DNA from: Rhynchopus sp. YZ270_cl-10
Lineage: Eukaryota > Euglenozoa > Diplonemea > Diplonemida > Diplonemidae
Assembly: GCA_964035575.1 (NCBI GenBank)
Contig: OZ037912.1
Span: forward strand, 992,001-1,056,000
DNA length: 64,000 bases
Direction: 5' to 3'
Shown piece after piece: positions 55,017 to 63,523 of this stretch; the stretch's first letter is position 1; each line of letters begins with the position of its first letter. The position numbers were made by a program, and so were the translations under genes. The notes under the pieces are model-generated. The model was not told the origin of the DNA and searched no databases. It saw only the letters and a program-made list of their open reading frames with translations.

Positions 55017-55545
55017 AGGGTGAAAATCCAAAATTCCGTAAAAAACTGGTTTTTCTGGTTTTCTCTCCTGGGTGGCGAAAACTAGTTTTTCCGGCGAAAA
55101 CCTCCACCGTTGACGGACACAGTCACCTTTTTCGGGTTTTTCGGGGGTGGGGTCAGTGTCTTATCCAGGAATCCAGATTTCAAGATTGGGGAGGTCAGCT
55201 TGTTTTTTGCTCAAAATATTTTTCGGCGCTGCTGGTATGGTATTTTTTTTTTGCGGAGCAAAAAAATAATATAAAATGGCGCCGCAGGCAAAAAAAAACC
55301 AAGGAACAGCCATTTCCCAAAGGCACTCCCGTGGTTCAACCACGGTTACTACCAGGCGGGGAAAAAATGCAGGGAAAAAAATCGAGTCCGCCCTAATCTG
55401 GGGACGACATTTACAGAAATGCCTGGTGAAAAGTGTCGGTTTTTTTTCCCCCTCCAGATTTCTCTGTTTTTTTTTTTTTTTTTGAAAACCAGTTTTTGGA
55501 AAAACTGGTTTTCAAAACCAGTTTTTTTAACCACCCTAATACCCT
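55017..55545. repeat. Inverted-repeat element with AAAAACTGG termini
   Basis: ATTAGGGTG at about 55014-55022 is mirrored by CACCCTAAT at about 55534-55542; both are followed inward by repeated AAAAACTGGTTTT. The interior has a short hairpin AAAATAATATAAAATGG region and T-runs. No target duplication was found, so the ends are approximate. Confidence 0.5.
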
Positions 55546-55867
55546 GAAAGAGACTGTGTGCCACCCCACCGCTCACCACTAGGGTAGAAAGCAACTGTTT
55601 CACTTATGGTTTGCATTTAAAGTGATGCCACAAAGTCACTGAATGAGTGTAAGCGGACGTTGTAAACTGAAGATGTGGAGGTTTTACAGCACACCACATG
55701 TGTATCCCCTGGTTAATGACGAGGGTGAGCTGTACATTATCTAATAAGAGACATAGTTACCACTATTGCAAGCCACTTCCGCAGGGGGGCTTTTTTGTTG
55801 TGCTTATGCGTGGTCATTCTTCTAGTTTCAAAAATCCAAGCGCAAAAAAGACTTGAGGTCCTCGACA

Positions 55868-55995
55868 GCGAAACGTTTCCCCATGTGTTGCACGGGAAAC
55901 AATATGATAAAAGGGTGCAGGGTGGTTCCTTGCATATCATACCTGGCACCAAAAGCGTTGTGTGTGACGTTGTGAAAGGAAGGGAAAATAATATT
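55868..55995 (+). repeat. Repeat D, copy 2
   Basis: Matches about 26198-26350 (shared GCACGGGAAACAATAT, GTGCAGGGTGGTTCC, TTGTGTGTGA). Lies about 530 bases upstream of receptor 2. Confidence 0.8.
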
Positions 55996-56525
55996 CAGTC
56001 AATGCACATTGTTTACTTCGCTGAAATTGTGTCGAAAATTCTAAATGTGTCTCAAGCATTAAATACCGGCTCAATTGAAACAGTTTCCCCTGCCCAGCAT
56101 TTCTTGTAGTGACCAAGCATACGAGGGTAGGGGTTCTTTACAAACTGTTTGTTCTCTTTCATATTTGTGCGGCACAGTGCAGCAACATCCAATCTTTACA
56201 GATTGTCTTTTCGCAATGTTCATTTATCACATTACTCCTCCCCACTACGAAGCAAAATGCAAAACCCACCAATGGCTTTGTAAAAACTTTCGCTACAATC
56301 ACGTCAATCACGATACATCAAGATGACATCGACACCAAACACTGCAGCAACAGTGACACAGAGTTAGAGTAGGGTGGCGTCAGTGCGTACCTTACCTGCA
56401 ATGGCAACCTTCGTTATTGGCAACACAATTCTACTGATGTAGCCTTTCACTTTCGCAGAGCCATAAACCTGCATGCCACACACCCACCCACGCAGGAACA
56501 CTACACATTTGCGAAGCGGAAGGGC
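55996..56525. other. Spacer before receptor 2
   Basis: A weak relative of the 47.97-kb repeat (GTGACCAAGCATACGAGGG) lies near 56110. The leader contains ACTTTCGCAG ending about 66 bases before the start. No gene seen. Confidence 0.5.
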
Positions 56526-59500
56526 ATGTCTCGAACCCTGGTGGTGCTTGCAGTCTGTGCTGCAGGTGTCGTGGCCGATGTGGGGAAGTGTGTCATAGCA
56601 CCTGGGACACGCAACGTCAGCATTGTGGGGACGACTTTACAGTTCATGGGCGACTACATGTGCCCGAAGCTGCAGCAGCTGAAGGCAGACCACCCTGATA
56701 TCGACTTGCGTTTCTACAACAAGAAAGATGTTTTGCTGCAGACATCAACGTTCGGACGTATCATCAAATCGGAAGTCGAGCTTGTGCAGCACGAGACCTT
56801 TGAGACAGGGAACACACTGTACGACGTGTACTCTGTCGGTGGTGCGTGGTGGAAGTTGTCGGCAGAGTACTTCACACCACTGGACCCGGCTGTGGTGGCC
56901 GACATCCGTCCGATCTTTGAGAAGAAGAACGAGGCAGGAGATACCATTGGCGTTCCTCACCTAGGCTCACGTCTTGTGATGTACTACCGCCGTGACCTGT
57001 TGGAGAAGCACGGGTTGACATGGCCGAAGACGATGGCTGAGTTCGACGTGACGGTGAAGGCTGTGATGGATGCAGAGCGTGCGGCAGGCAACCCTGACTT
57101 TTGGGGGTACCTTGTTCCCACAGCCGGTACTTCTAGCGGTCTCATGTCCCTCTTGACCATGCTGCTGTCGACTGAAGATGGTGGTGGCATTGTGGAGCCG
57201 GACGGGAGTGTGACAATCAACAACCCGGGTGCGGCAGTTGTGCTGACACGTTGGCGTGCGTGGTTCGGTACAATCTCACCCCCGAACTTGTTCTACACTT
57301 CAAGCAGTGCTACCCGCACCATATTTAATGCAGGGAACGCGTTCATCGCCATGGATTTCACAAGCAAGATGGACAGGTACGAAGCACTTCTCAAGAAAGG
57401 GTTGGACGTGGCAATTGGTGCGACACCTGGCAAGAACGGTGCTGGGATGGTGGGTGGGCAGAGCAGCTTTGTGCCGCAATCAGCACCAAGCCAGGAGGTG
57501 GCGAAGAAGTATCTTGAGTCCTTTGCAGGAAGCCTTCACGAGTGGACTGTGCAGAAGAAGAACAGCGAGCCACTTGTGATGAAGACTCTCGAGGACCCAG
57601 TACTGTTTGAGGAGTACTGCAGCAACGTGAAGCACCGTCTGATGTGTGAGTCGCTGAAGGCGTTTCCCGACTTCTGGACAAGAGCAGTGTACCGTCCTGA
57701 TGCTGGGTGCCGTGCACTGTTCACAGATTGCATGGACAAGGTGTACATGAACCTTCGTCCGTTCTTTGAGTCATCGACACCAGCAACCGAGACGCTGAAG
57801 GATCTTGAGAAGGACCTGCTTGAGTTGCTGGGACACGTGCGTCCTGAAACAAGCAGTCTCTTCAGCGGTGCGAAGTGGAAATACCTGCTTGTGGCAGTTG
57901 CTTGTGTGTCTGGGTTGGTGCTTGTACTCCTGGGTGTTTTCGTGTGGCGTCAGAACAAGCGCATGCGGAAAGCAGACGGGTGTGGGATTCCGATATCAGT
58001 GTGTCTTGGGTTTGTGGTGCTTGTGTTCATCGGGTTGCTTGGTGGGGTGCTGGTGGCCAAGAGCGACAGTGCACTGCGGGAAGTGAGCCTGGACATGAGT
58101 TTGGAGGTGCGCATGCAGGCGTTGAGTGTGATGAGCACAACGTTGGAGTTGACGTTGCAAGGGATGGACAGACCCGACCTGTCGTCGATAGGTGTTGTGC
58201 AGGCTGCACTTGTTGAGGTGAAGAACTCGTTTGCACGTCAGCGTGTGCTGGAAGGGTCTCTGATTGTTGTGGTTGACGCTGCAGACGGACGTGTGTTGGT
58301 GTCTTCTGACAGCAAGCGCCAACCTGAGCAGGCAATCTATCCCCTTGTGCACCAGTGGGTGAGCGAAGCACTGACACAGCTGGAGTTTCAGACGAAGCTG
58401 ATTGACTCCACACGCATGCTGCGTGTGAAGGACGACGAGGGGACTGTGGCGCTGTGCAACCAACGTTCCGTGTCTGTGGGTGAAGCTGACGGGTTCGGGA
58501 AGAGACGGGCCTGGATTCTGATGTACATCACACCCGAGCACGTGATTCTTGGGAAGGCAACAGCAACACGTGAGGCGACGCTGTACATCGGTGTGTCGCT
58601 GGCACTTGCGGCTGTTGTGTGTGTTGTGTTCTGTGCAGTGGTGGTGACGAACCCGCTTGTGCACCTTGCAGAGGACATGGAGCACGTGCGCACAATGAAC
58701 CTTGAGCGGGTGAGCGACACAAAGCGTTCGCTCTTCACTGAGCTGGGGAGTCTGCGTGCTGGCTTCGACTCGATGCGTGAGCTGCTTGTGTACTACAAAG
58801 CCTTCATGCCGCAGAGTGTGCTTGTGGAGTCCAGTGACGAATGTGTGATTGAAGCAACATCAGACATGGGCACGTCTCTCTCTTCGGTAGGAGCGTCTTC
58901 GTCCGCTCGGCAACGCGACGCGCAAATGATTGCAGTCCTGTCGTTGGGTTTGAAGCGGAAGAGGGTGGGGCTGCTCCTCACAAACCTTCGTGACTTCCAC
59001 AGCCACAATGACAGTGCTGCACAGACACGCCACACATCGTACCTGGGATGCATCCTGGTCCAAACACGTGTCTTCAAGGGTGTTGTTGACAGCGTGAGTG
59101 GCGACAAGGTCACTGTGAACTTCAACGCTGTCACACGTACCCTACAGTGCGAGAAGTCTGTGGTGGAAATGGCACTTGCACTGCAGGGCTGCCCTGAATT
59201 CAATGGTGGGAACATTGCTGCTTCTGTCGGGTCCGTTCGTTGCGGGAACATGGGGACGTCTGCTGCGAAGGGCTTTGCGTTGGTGGGCACGATGCTGCGT
59301 GTGGTGTGGCGTATGGAGCGCTGGGGACGCTTGTGGGACGTGCCCTTTGTTATCGATGAAGCACTTCGAAGCAGCGTGTTGGCAGTTGTGCACACACGCA
59401 AATTGCTCCGTGCGCAGAACGGTGAGCAGGTGTTGACACTTCACGCGGCGTTGGCTCTCAGGCAGGAGGTAGCGGCTGACGAGTGGATGTACCAACTGGA

Positions 59501-59696
59501 GGACATGGACAAGTCTGACCCGAACAAAGCAGCGAACACCGCTTTTGACGCTCTGTATGATGGTGACAGTGCTCCCTTCCTTGCTCTTCCCACAGCGGAG
59601 CAGGAGCACCTGGCACCCCTCAAGGAGCTCTTGGAGGAGACGAACTACAAACCGTTTTGCTTTTATGGGCTGCTGGCTGACGACAACGCTGAGTGA
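56526..59696 (+). CDS. Receptor 2: ABC solute-binding domain, sensor, HAMP-like relay, cyclase-like domain
   Basis: The 1056-residue paralogue of receptor 1 has the same layout: signal peptide (MSRTLVVLAVCAAGVVA), family 1 solute-binding domain (VPHLGSRLVMYYRRDLLEKH, AAVVLTRWRAWFGTISPP), two membrane segments, sensor-like region, third segment (about 685), HAMP-like region, YYKAFMPQSVLV and a cyclase-like domain. Residues around the membrane segments and HAMP (about 447-545 and 670-780) are nearly identical to receptor 1, including at the DNA level, while the solute-binding and cyclase-like parts differ at many positions. In the cyclase-like part the first metal site reads LLTNLRDF, the second VSGDKVTVNF, and the Asn/Arg helix reads MLRVVWRMERW, again suggesting loss of catalysis. 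Start chosen at the first ATG before the signal peptide. Confidence 0.88.
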   Translation: MSRTLVVLAVCAAGVVADVGKCVIAPGTRNVSIVGTTLQFMGDYMCPKLQQLKADHPDIDLRFYNKKDVLLQTSTFGRIIKSEVELVQHETFETGNTLYDVYSVGGAWWKLSAEYFTPLDPAVVADIRPIFEKKNEAGDTIGVPHLGSRLVMYYRRDLLEKHGLTWPKTMAEFDVTVKAVMDAERAAGNPDFWGYLVPTAGTSSGLMSLLTMLLSTEDGGGIVEPDGSVTINNPGAAVVLTRWRAWFGTISPPNLFYTSSSATRTIFNAGNAFIAMDFTSKMDRYEALLKKGLDVAIGATPGKNGAGMVGGQSSFVPQSAPSQEVAKKYLESFAGSLHEWTVQKKNSEPLVMKTLEDPVLFEEYCSNVKHRLMCESLKAFPDFWTRAVYRPDAGCRALFTDCMDKVYMNLRPFFESSTPATETLKDLEKDLLELLGHVRPETSSLFSGAKWKYLLVAVACVSGLVLVLLGVFVWRQNKRMRKADGCGIPISVCLGFVVLVFIGLLGGVLVAKSDSALREVSLDMSLEVRMQALSVMSTTLELTLQGMDRPDLSSIGVVQAALVEVKNSFARQRVLEGSLIVVVDAADGRVLVSSDSKRQPEQAIYPLVHQWVSEALTQLEFQTKLIDSTRMLRVKDDEGTVALCNQRSVSVGEADGFGKRRAWILMYITPEHVILGKATATREATLYIGVSLALAAVVCVVFCAVVVTNPLVHLAEDMEHVRTMNLERVSDTKRSLFTELGSLRAGFDSMRELLVYYKAFMPQSVLVESSDECVIEATSDMGTSLSSVGASSSARQRDAQMIAVLSLGLKRKRVGLLLTNLRDFHSHNDSAAQTRHTSYLGCILVQTRVFKGVVDSVSGDKVTVNFNAVTRTLQCEKSVVEMALALQGCPEFNGGNIAASVGSVRCGNMGTSAAKGFALVGTMLRVVWRMERWGRLWDVPFVIDEALRSSVLAVVHTRKLLRAQNGEQVLTLHAALALRQEVAADEWMYQLEDMDKSDPNKAANTAFDALYDGDSAPFLALPTAEQEHLAPLKELLEETNYKPFCFYGLLADDNAE

Positions 59697-60884
59697 GGCA
59701 CCGTGAGACTTTTTCCTTCAGCTATGAGGTGGGGCTGTTTTTGCAATGACTTGGCACTATGCTCAAGGCTGTATTTTTGGGTAAGCTTGCTCCCCCATTG
59801 TTACCGCTTGAGAGGCGAGCTGTTGTTTTGCTGCATAGCAAATCACCGCACTGTTTGTTTGCGAACCCCATGTTTTGCACGGAAATGTGCGTTCTTTGCC
59901 ACCGCACTGAAACGGATCGCATCCACCTTCGATGGACCCCCTACCGAGCTTCCACTTTTGGAATGGCTCCAGTTTTGTGTTCATGAGGGTTTCTGCCGAC
60001 AAGCCTCTTACAGGGTTCGTGGGTAACTACGTGGTGCCGTGCGTACTGTAGTGGGAAAATGTGTACGCGATGACCTACCCTGTGGCCCGCATATGGTTAT
60101 GATACCCACATGCATGTTTCCCCTCCCACATTCGCAGAGGTGACCCTTGTGGGACCCAAAAACCCGGTTTTTGTACATTTTCCCCTCTTTTTTAGATAAA
60201 CAAGGTTTCTTGTCTATTTGATAGGGGTTTGCTCCCTTATCAAAGAGCCTAATGACGGTTGATATATTCCAGCTTCACCTGCGAAGAGGCTTTCTAAGCC
60301 CACACTAGACCTACGCTTTTCTAACCGATTTTTTGGTGATATTTATTGCCGTGTCTTTTCGACTGTTTTGGCACCTTTTGACCATGCCGTGTTCTTTGTG
60401 CTAGTCTTCAGACTCTGTGTGTATTCCTGGTTTTCCAACCAGTTCTTGTTTGCCACGTTGTTTATATGCGCACTGAAAGCGAAATACCGTTTCTCTTGTT
60501 ATTTCCTTGCCTTTTACCACACACTTGGGGCAATGTCGCTCTGAGGAACAGCCCGCATCTCCCTTCAACCGACACTCCCATTTTCCGTACTTCAGGCAAT
60601 AATCATAATCATCTCTCACACACACAATCCGCGCTGGAAACAAGTTTGAAGAAAATAAAAAGTAGTGGAAGCGTGCAATGCAACGAACGGTCGAGATGTG
60701 ATCAAGCGGAACGGATATATTTTTATTATGTACGAGTATGCAATACGTCTGGAAATGAAAGACGCGCTCGTCGGTGGTCATGAGTTTAATAGCCGTACAA
60801 TTATTTCCTCAAGCCAAAATCCTTCTAGGAGCGGAGTTTTAAGAATGCCATAATTGACGTCTGGAAATAATTGCAGTGGAGGTA
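59697..60884. other. Spacer after receptor 2
   Basis: No supported gene. A minus-strand open frame at 60401-60781 is cysteine-containing but AT-rich and matches nothing I know. A CCTACCGAGCTTCC-type mixed-composition stretch at 59880-60030 may be a decayed 3' region. Confidence 0.4.
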
Positions 60885-60979
60885 TTTTAGCCGGGTTTCC
60901 CACACAAAAAATAATTACCGTGTAATTATAGGAAATAATTACACGGTAATTATTTTTTGTGTGGGAAACCCGGCTAAAA
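60885..60979. repeat. Perfect 45-bp palindrome arms with 5-base spacer
   Basis: Arms 60885-60929 and 60935-60979 are perfect complements (outer TTTTAGCCGGGTTTCCCACA, inner ACCGTGTAATTAT) around AGGAA. It could be a foldback MITE or a cruciform. Confidence 0.93.
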
Positions 60980-61039
60980 AAAAAAATCGCGATTTTTTTT
61001 CTTTTTTTCTTTTGTGAACACCCCGGGTTTGATACCTGT

Positions 61040-61460
61040 ACCGCAGGCATTCCTCTGAGTCTAACGATTGATAATCAGAGCTCGGTTTGTTGTCAAAGAC
61101 ATCTTCCACCATGCATTGAGGAGGGTAAGACAGTGGTCGCAGTTTGTACTTGATAGCATTACAACATTTAACTTCTCCACGGGGGTCTTGGGCCGTTCAC
61201 TCGGTTATACCTTGACCAGCGGAAGAGGCCTTTTTGGTCTCTAGAATATCCGGTATTCCCGAACGGAGGCACACTTTGTGTGTTACTACGACCTGGCAAC
61301 TTCCAGCAGTAGGTTAAGTAATGCTTTCTTGTAAATTGTTGGATCATTTATCTCCTCAGTGCATGAATGCCCCACGTGACTGGACACTTTTGTGTTTGTC
61401 AAGTGGACTGTCTGGTCACTTCTCAGTGACTGGCGGGTTGGCTGTGGTTGCCCTGTCACG
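61040..61460 (-). mobile_element. Partial inverted copy of the 27.3-kb Mutator-like element
   Basis: About 61081-61440 is the reverse complement of about 27640-27975, continuing with a gap into about 28106-28145 (shared GACTCAGAGGAATGCC) at its left side; right after GTCACGACTT it is cut by the TGTGTACC array. Both ends of the parent element are missing. Confidence 0.85.
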
Positions 61461-61463
61461 ACT

Positions 61464-61548
61464 TACCTGTGTACCTGTGTACCTGTGTACCTGTGTACCT
61501 GTGTACCTGTGTACCTGTGTACCTGTGTACCTGTGTACCTGTGTACCT
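61464..61548 (+). repeat. Microsatellite, 8-bp unit TGTGTACC, about 10 copies
   Basis: Complement of the GGTACACA unit at 29.7 kb. It begins where the Mutator-like fragment breaks off. Confidence 0.93.
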
Positions 61549-61644
61549 GGGTGACTGGGTACGTACCTGGGTAAATGTGACCAGGTGACCTGGTCAGACC
61601 TCTGACCAGCGCACCGTGACAGCACAGGCTGCCGAAAACGGATT

Positions 61645-61855
61645 TTGGCTTTCGGAAATAATTTTACGGCAATTAAATATCAAATTCCATGCAATTATTT
61701 CACAGAAAATTGCACTCGGAGGTGTATTTTTCACTCGTTTTGTTAATTGCACTCGCTGCGCTCGTGCAATTAACCACTCGTGAAAAAAACACCTCCTCGT
61801 AGCAATTATGGTGAAATAATTGCATAGTAATTAAATACTATTACCGTTTTCCCCT
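61645..61855. repeat. Foldback hairpin of about 200 bp with loop TCGCTGCGCTC
   Basis: Long imperfect arms (ATGCAATTATTTCAC with its complement, GGTGT(A)TTTTTCACTCG with its complement) close on TTAATTGCAC-TCGCTGCGCTC-GTGCAATTAA at about 61743-61773. Same loop as the hairpin at 5.1 kb. Confidence 0.85.
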
Positions 61856-61958
61856 TCCCCCCTTGTGCTCCACCTCTCCACCGTACTTCAGGACGCGGGT
61901 TTTTCGGGGTTTTCGGGACTTTTGGGGTTTGAAAAAAAAAAAAAACTATGGATGGATG

Positions 61959-63450
61959 ACAGGGTAGATCCTTAGCGAAAGTGAAAATAAGGATTCGAGA
62001 TTTTTTATTTTTTTTTCCTTTTTTTTTTTCCTTTTTTCTCTGGCCCATTTTTTTGGTTACCTACTAATTTCCAGCCACAGAGTGGCACCACCACGGTCCG
62101 CAATCGATCCGGAAAGTCAAAATAAGGGGGAAACCAAAAGGGAAAAAAAAGTAAAAGTTCGCTACCGTTTTTTTGGCTGGCCTTCGGCCCGCCAATGCCC
62201 CTTTAACATTTGTCTTCACTTCATAAGACAAGGACCAACGAGTGTCAATTCTCAGTGTCACCTTGCATAAGACAATTTTGAAGCATAACCTTGAAGAACA
62301 CAATTACTATGTCCGCAAACCCGCAAAGCGGACCATTGTAAAAGGGGTGGTGCTGAGGGTGGAGGTTTCGAAGAAGTGCGGGTGTGTTGGTCAGGTGTGG
62401 ATCACCTGTACGGAGTATGAGATCCAGTAATAAAGACTTCAACCGGACCAAGGCAGAAACACAACACTGTTCGGCCAAAATCCAAAAACCCATAGGGCCC
62501 CAGCATTGTTGTCGAAAATCCCCACTTAATTTTTGGTGGAATTTTGAACTTTTCCCAAAAACTGCGGGAAAAAGTTTTCCGCTCGCTGCGCTCGCGGAGG
62601 TTCACCCAATGCGGTCTCGCCTACCCAAACTGCTGGTGCATCGGCACTACCTATTTAATTTTGAACATTTTCTTGCTAATGCCGGGTACTACCACTTTTT
62701 TTCAGAATGTTTCTAGAAAGTATTACTCTTGTCAGAGGGCGCAGTGTCCGACAAGGGTCACTGCCAGAATGCGATTTAATTGGTCAAACGCCGAAGGAAA
62801 AGGAAGCATGCAAAAGAAAAAAAGTAGCGTACCGTGCCTGCGGCGCAATATTGCAACCCACCCTTCCCATGACTAGTTTGGCAGTAAAAATGTGCGGTTT
62901 TGAGCACAATTTTTAGAAATGTTGCGTACCGTGGCTTCGCCATGGGTGCCACGACCGCCGTTTCTTTTTGTAAATATACTGAGGTCACTGCGTGTGCCTG
63001 GTGCAAATATCAATGCAGTGCCGAACTCCGCAGTAGAATAACCGAGGAATTCTCACATTCCGCCGGAGGCCCTAACGAGCTGGGTTTGGCTCGACCGAGT
63101 TTCAGCGAAAACCCCCAAAACCTACATTATCCCCTGGGGTTCTACGACAGCTGAGATGTGTAAAAAAACACCATTATTCTGCCTCAGTACAGTACCAACC
63201 TGCTTGTTGGATTTTTTTTAGACCGTCACTCAATTTTCCCGCTCGCTGCGCTCGCGGAGGTACACCTTAATTTTTTTTTGCTCGCTTCGCTCGCGGACAA
63301 ACCATCAACCCCACACAATTTCCCAAAAACCTGGAAGTTAGCGTCAGGCCTGCGCCGAAAAATTTCAAAAACGGGAGAGAAAAAAAAGGAAAAAAACGAA
63401 AATAAATCTGGGATTTTTAGTGTTTTTAGCGAAAATAAGGATCTACCCTG
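61959..63450. mobile_element. TIR element (1.49 kb) directly before receptor 3
   Basis: CAGGGTAGATCCTTA at 61960 is mirrored at the right end (ends 63450), with GCGAAA and AATAAGG inside both. GATGGATG flanks both sides (61951-61958 and 63451-63458), offset by one base on the left, so the duplication is 8 or imperfect 9 bp. The interior holds the module shared with hAT-like elements 2 and 3 (about 62820-62945), a block related to element 1 (62470-62620), and three TCGCTGCGCTC- or TCGCTTCGCTC-type hairpins (about 62580, 63240, 63280). No transposase. It ends 73 bases before the receptor 3 start codon. Confidence 0.75.
62314..62431 (+). pseudogene. Coding-like fragment inside the 62-kb element
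   Basis: About 35 codons with GC-rich third positions (AKRTIVKGVVLRVEVSKKC, then GQVWITCTEYEIQ and TAA), followed directly by AATAAAG. It is unlike its AT-rich host element and runs in the direction of the genes. It may be a captured terminal exon. No family recognised. Confidence 0.35.
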
Positions 63451-63523
63451 GATGGATGCGATCAACAAACAACGAATAAACAAAGAAGGGGGGGGGGGGG
63501 GGTATTTTATTTTGTTTGTTACG

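Noticed and set aside
50410-59696. Calling the receptors active adenylate or guanylate cyclases
   Set aside because: The first metal Asp and the Asn/Arg helix are altered in each copy, so activity cannot be claimed from sequence.
60401-60781. 126-residue cysteine-containing minus-strand frame
   Set aside because: AT-rich codons, no splice or leader signals and no motif spacing I recognise; too weak to call.
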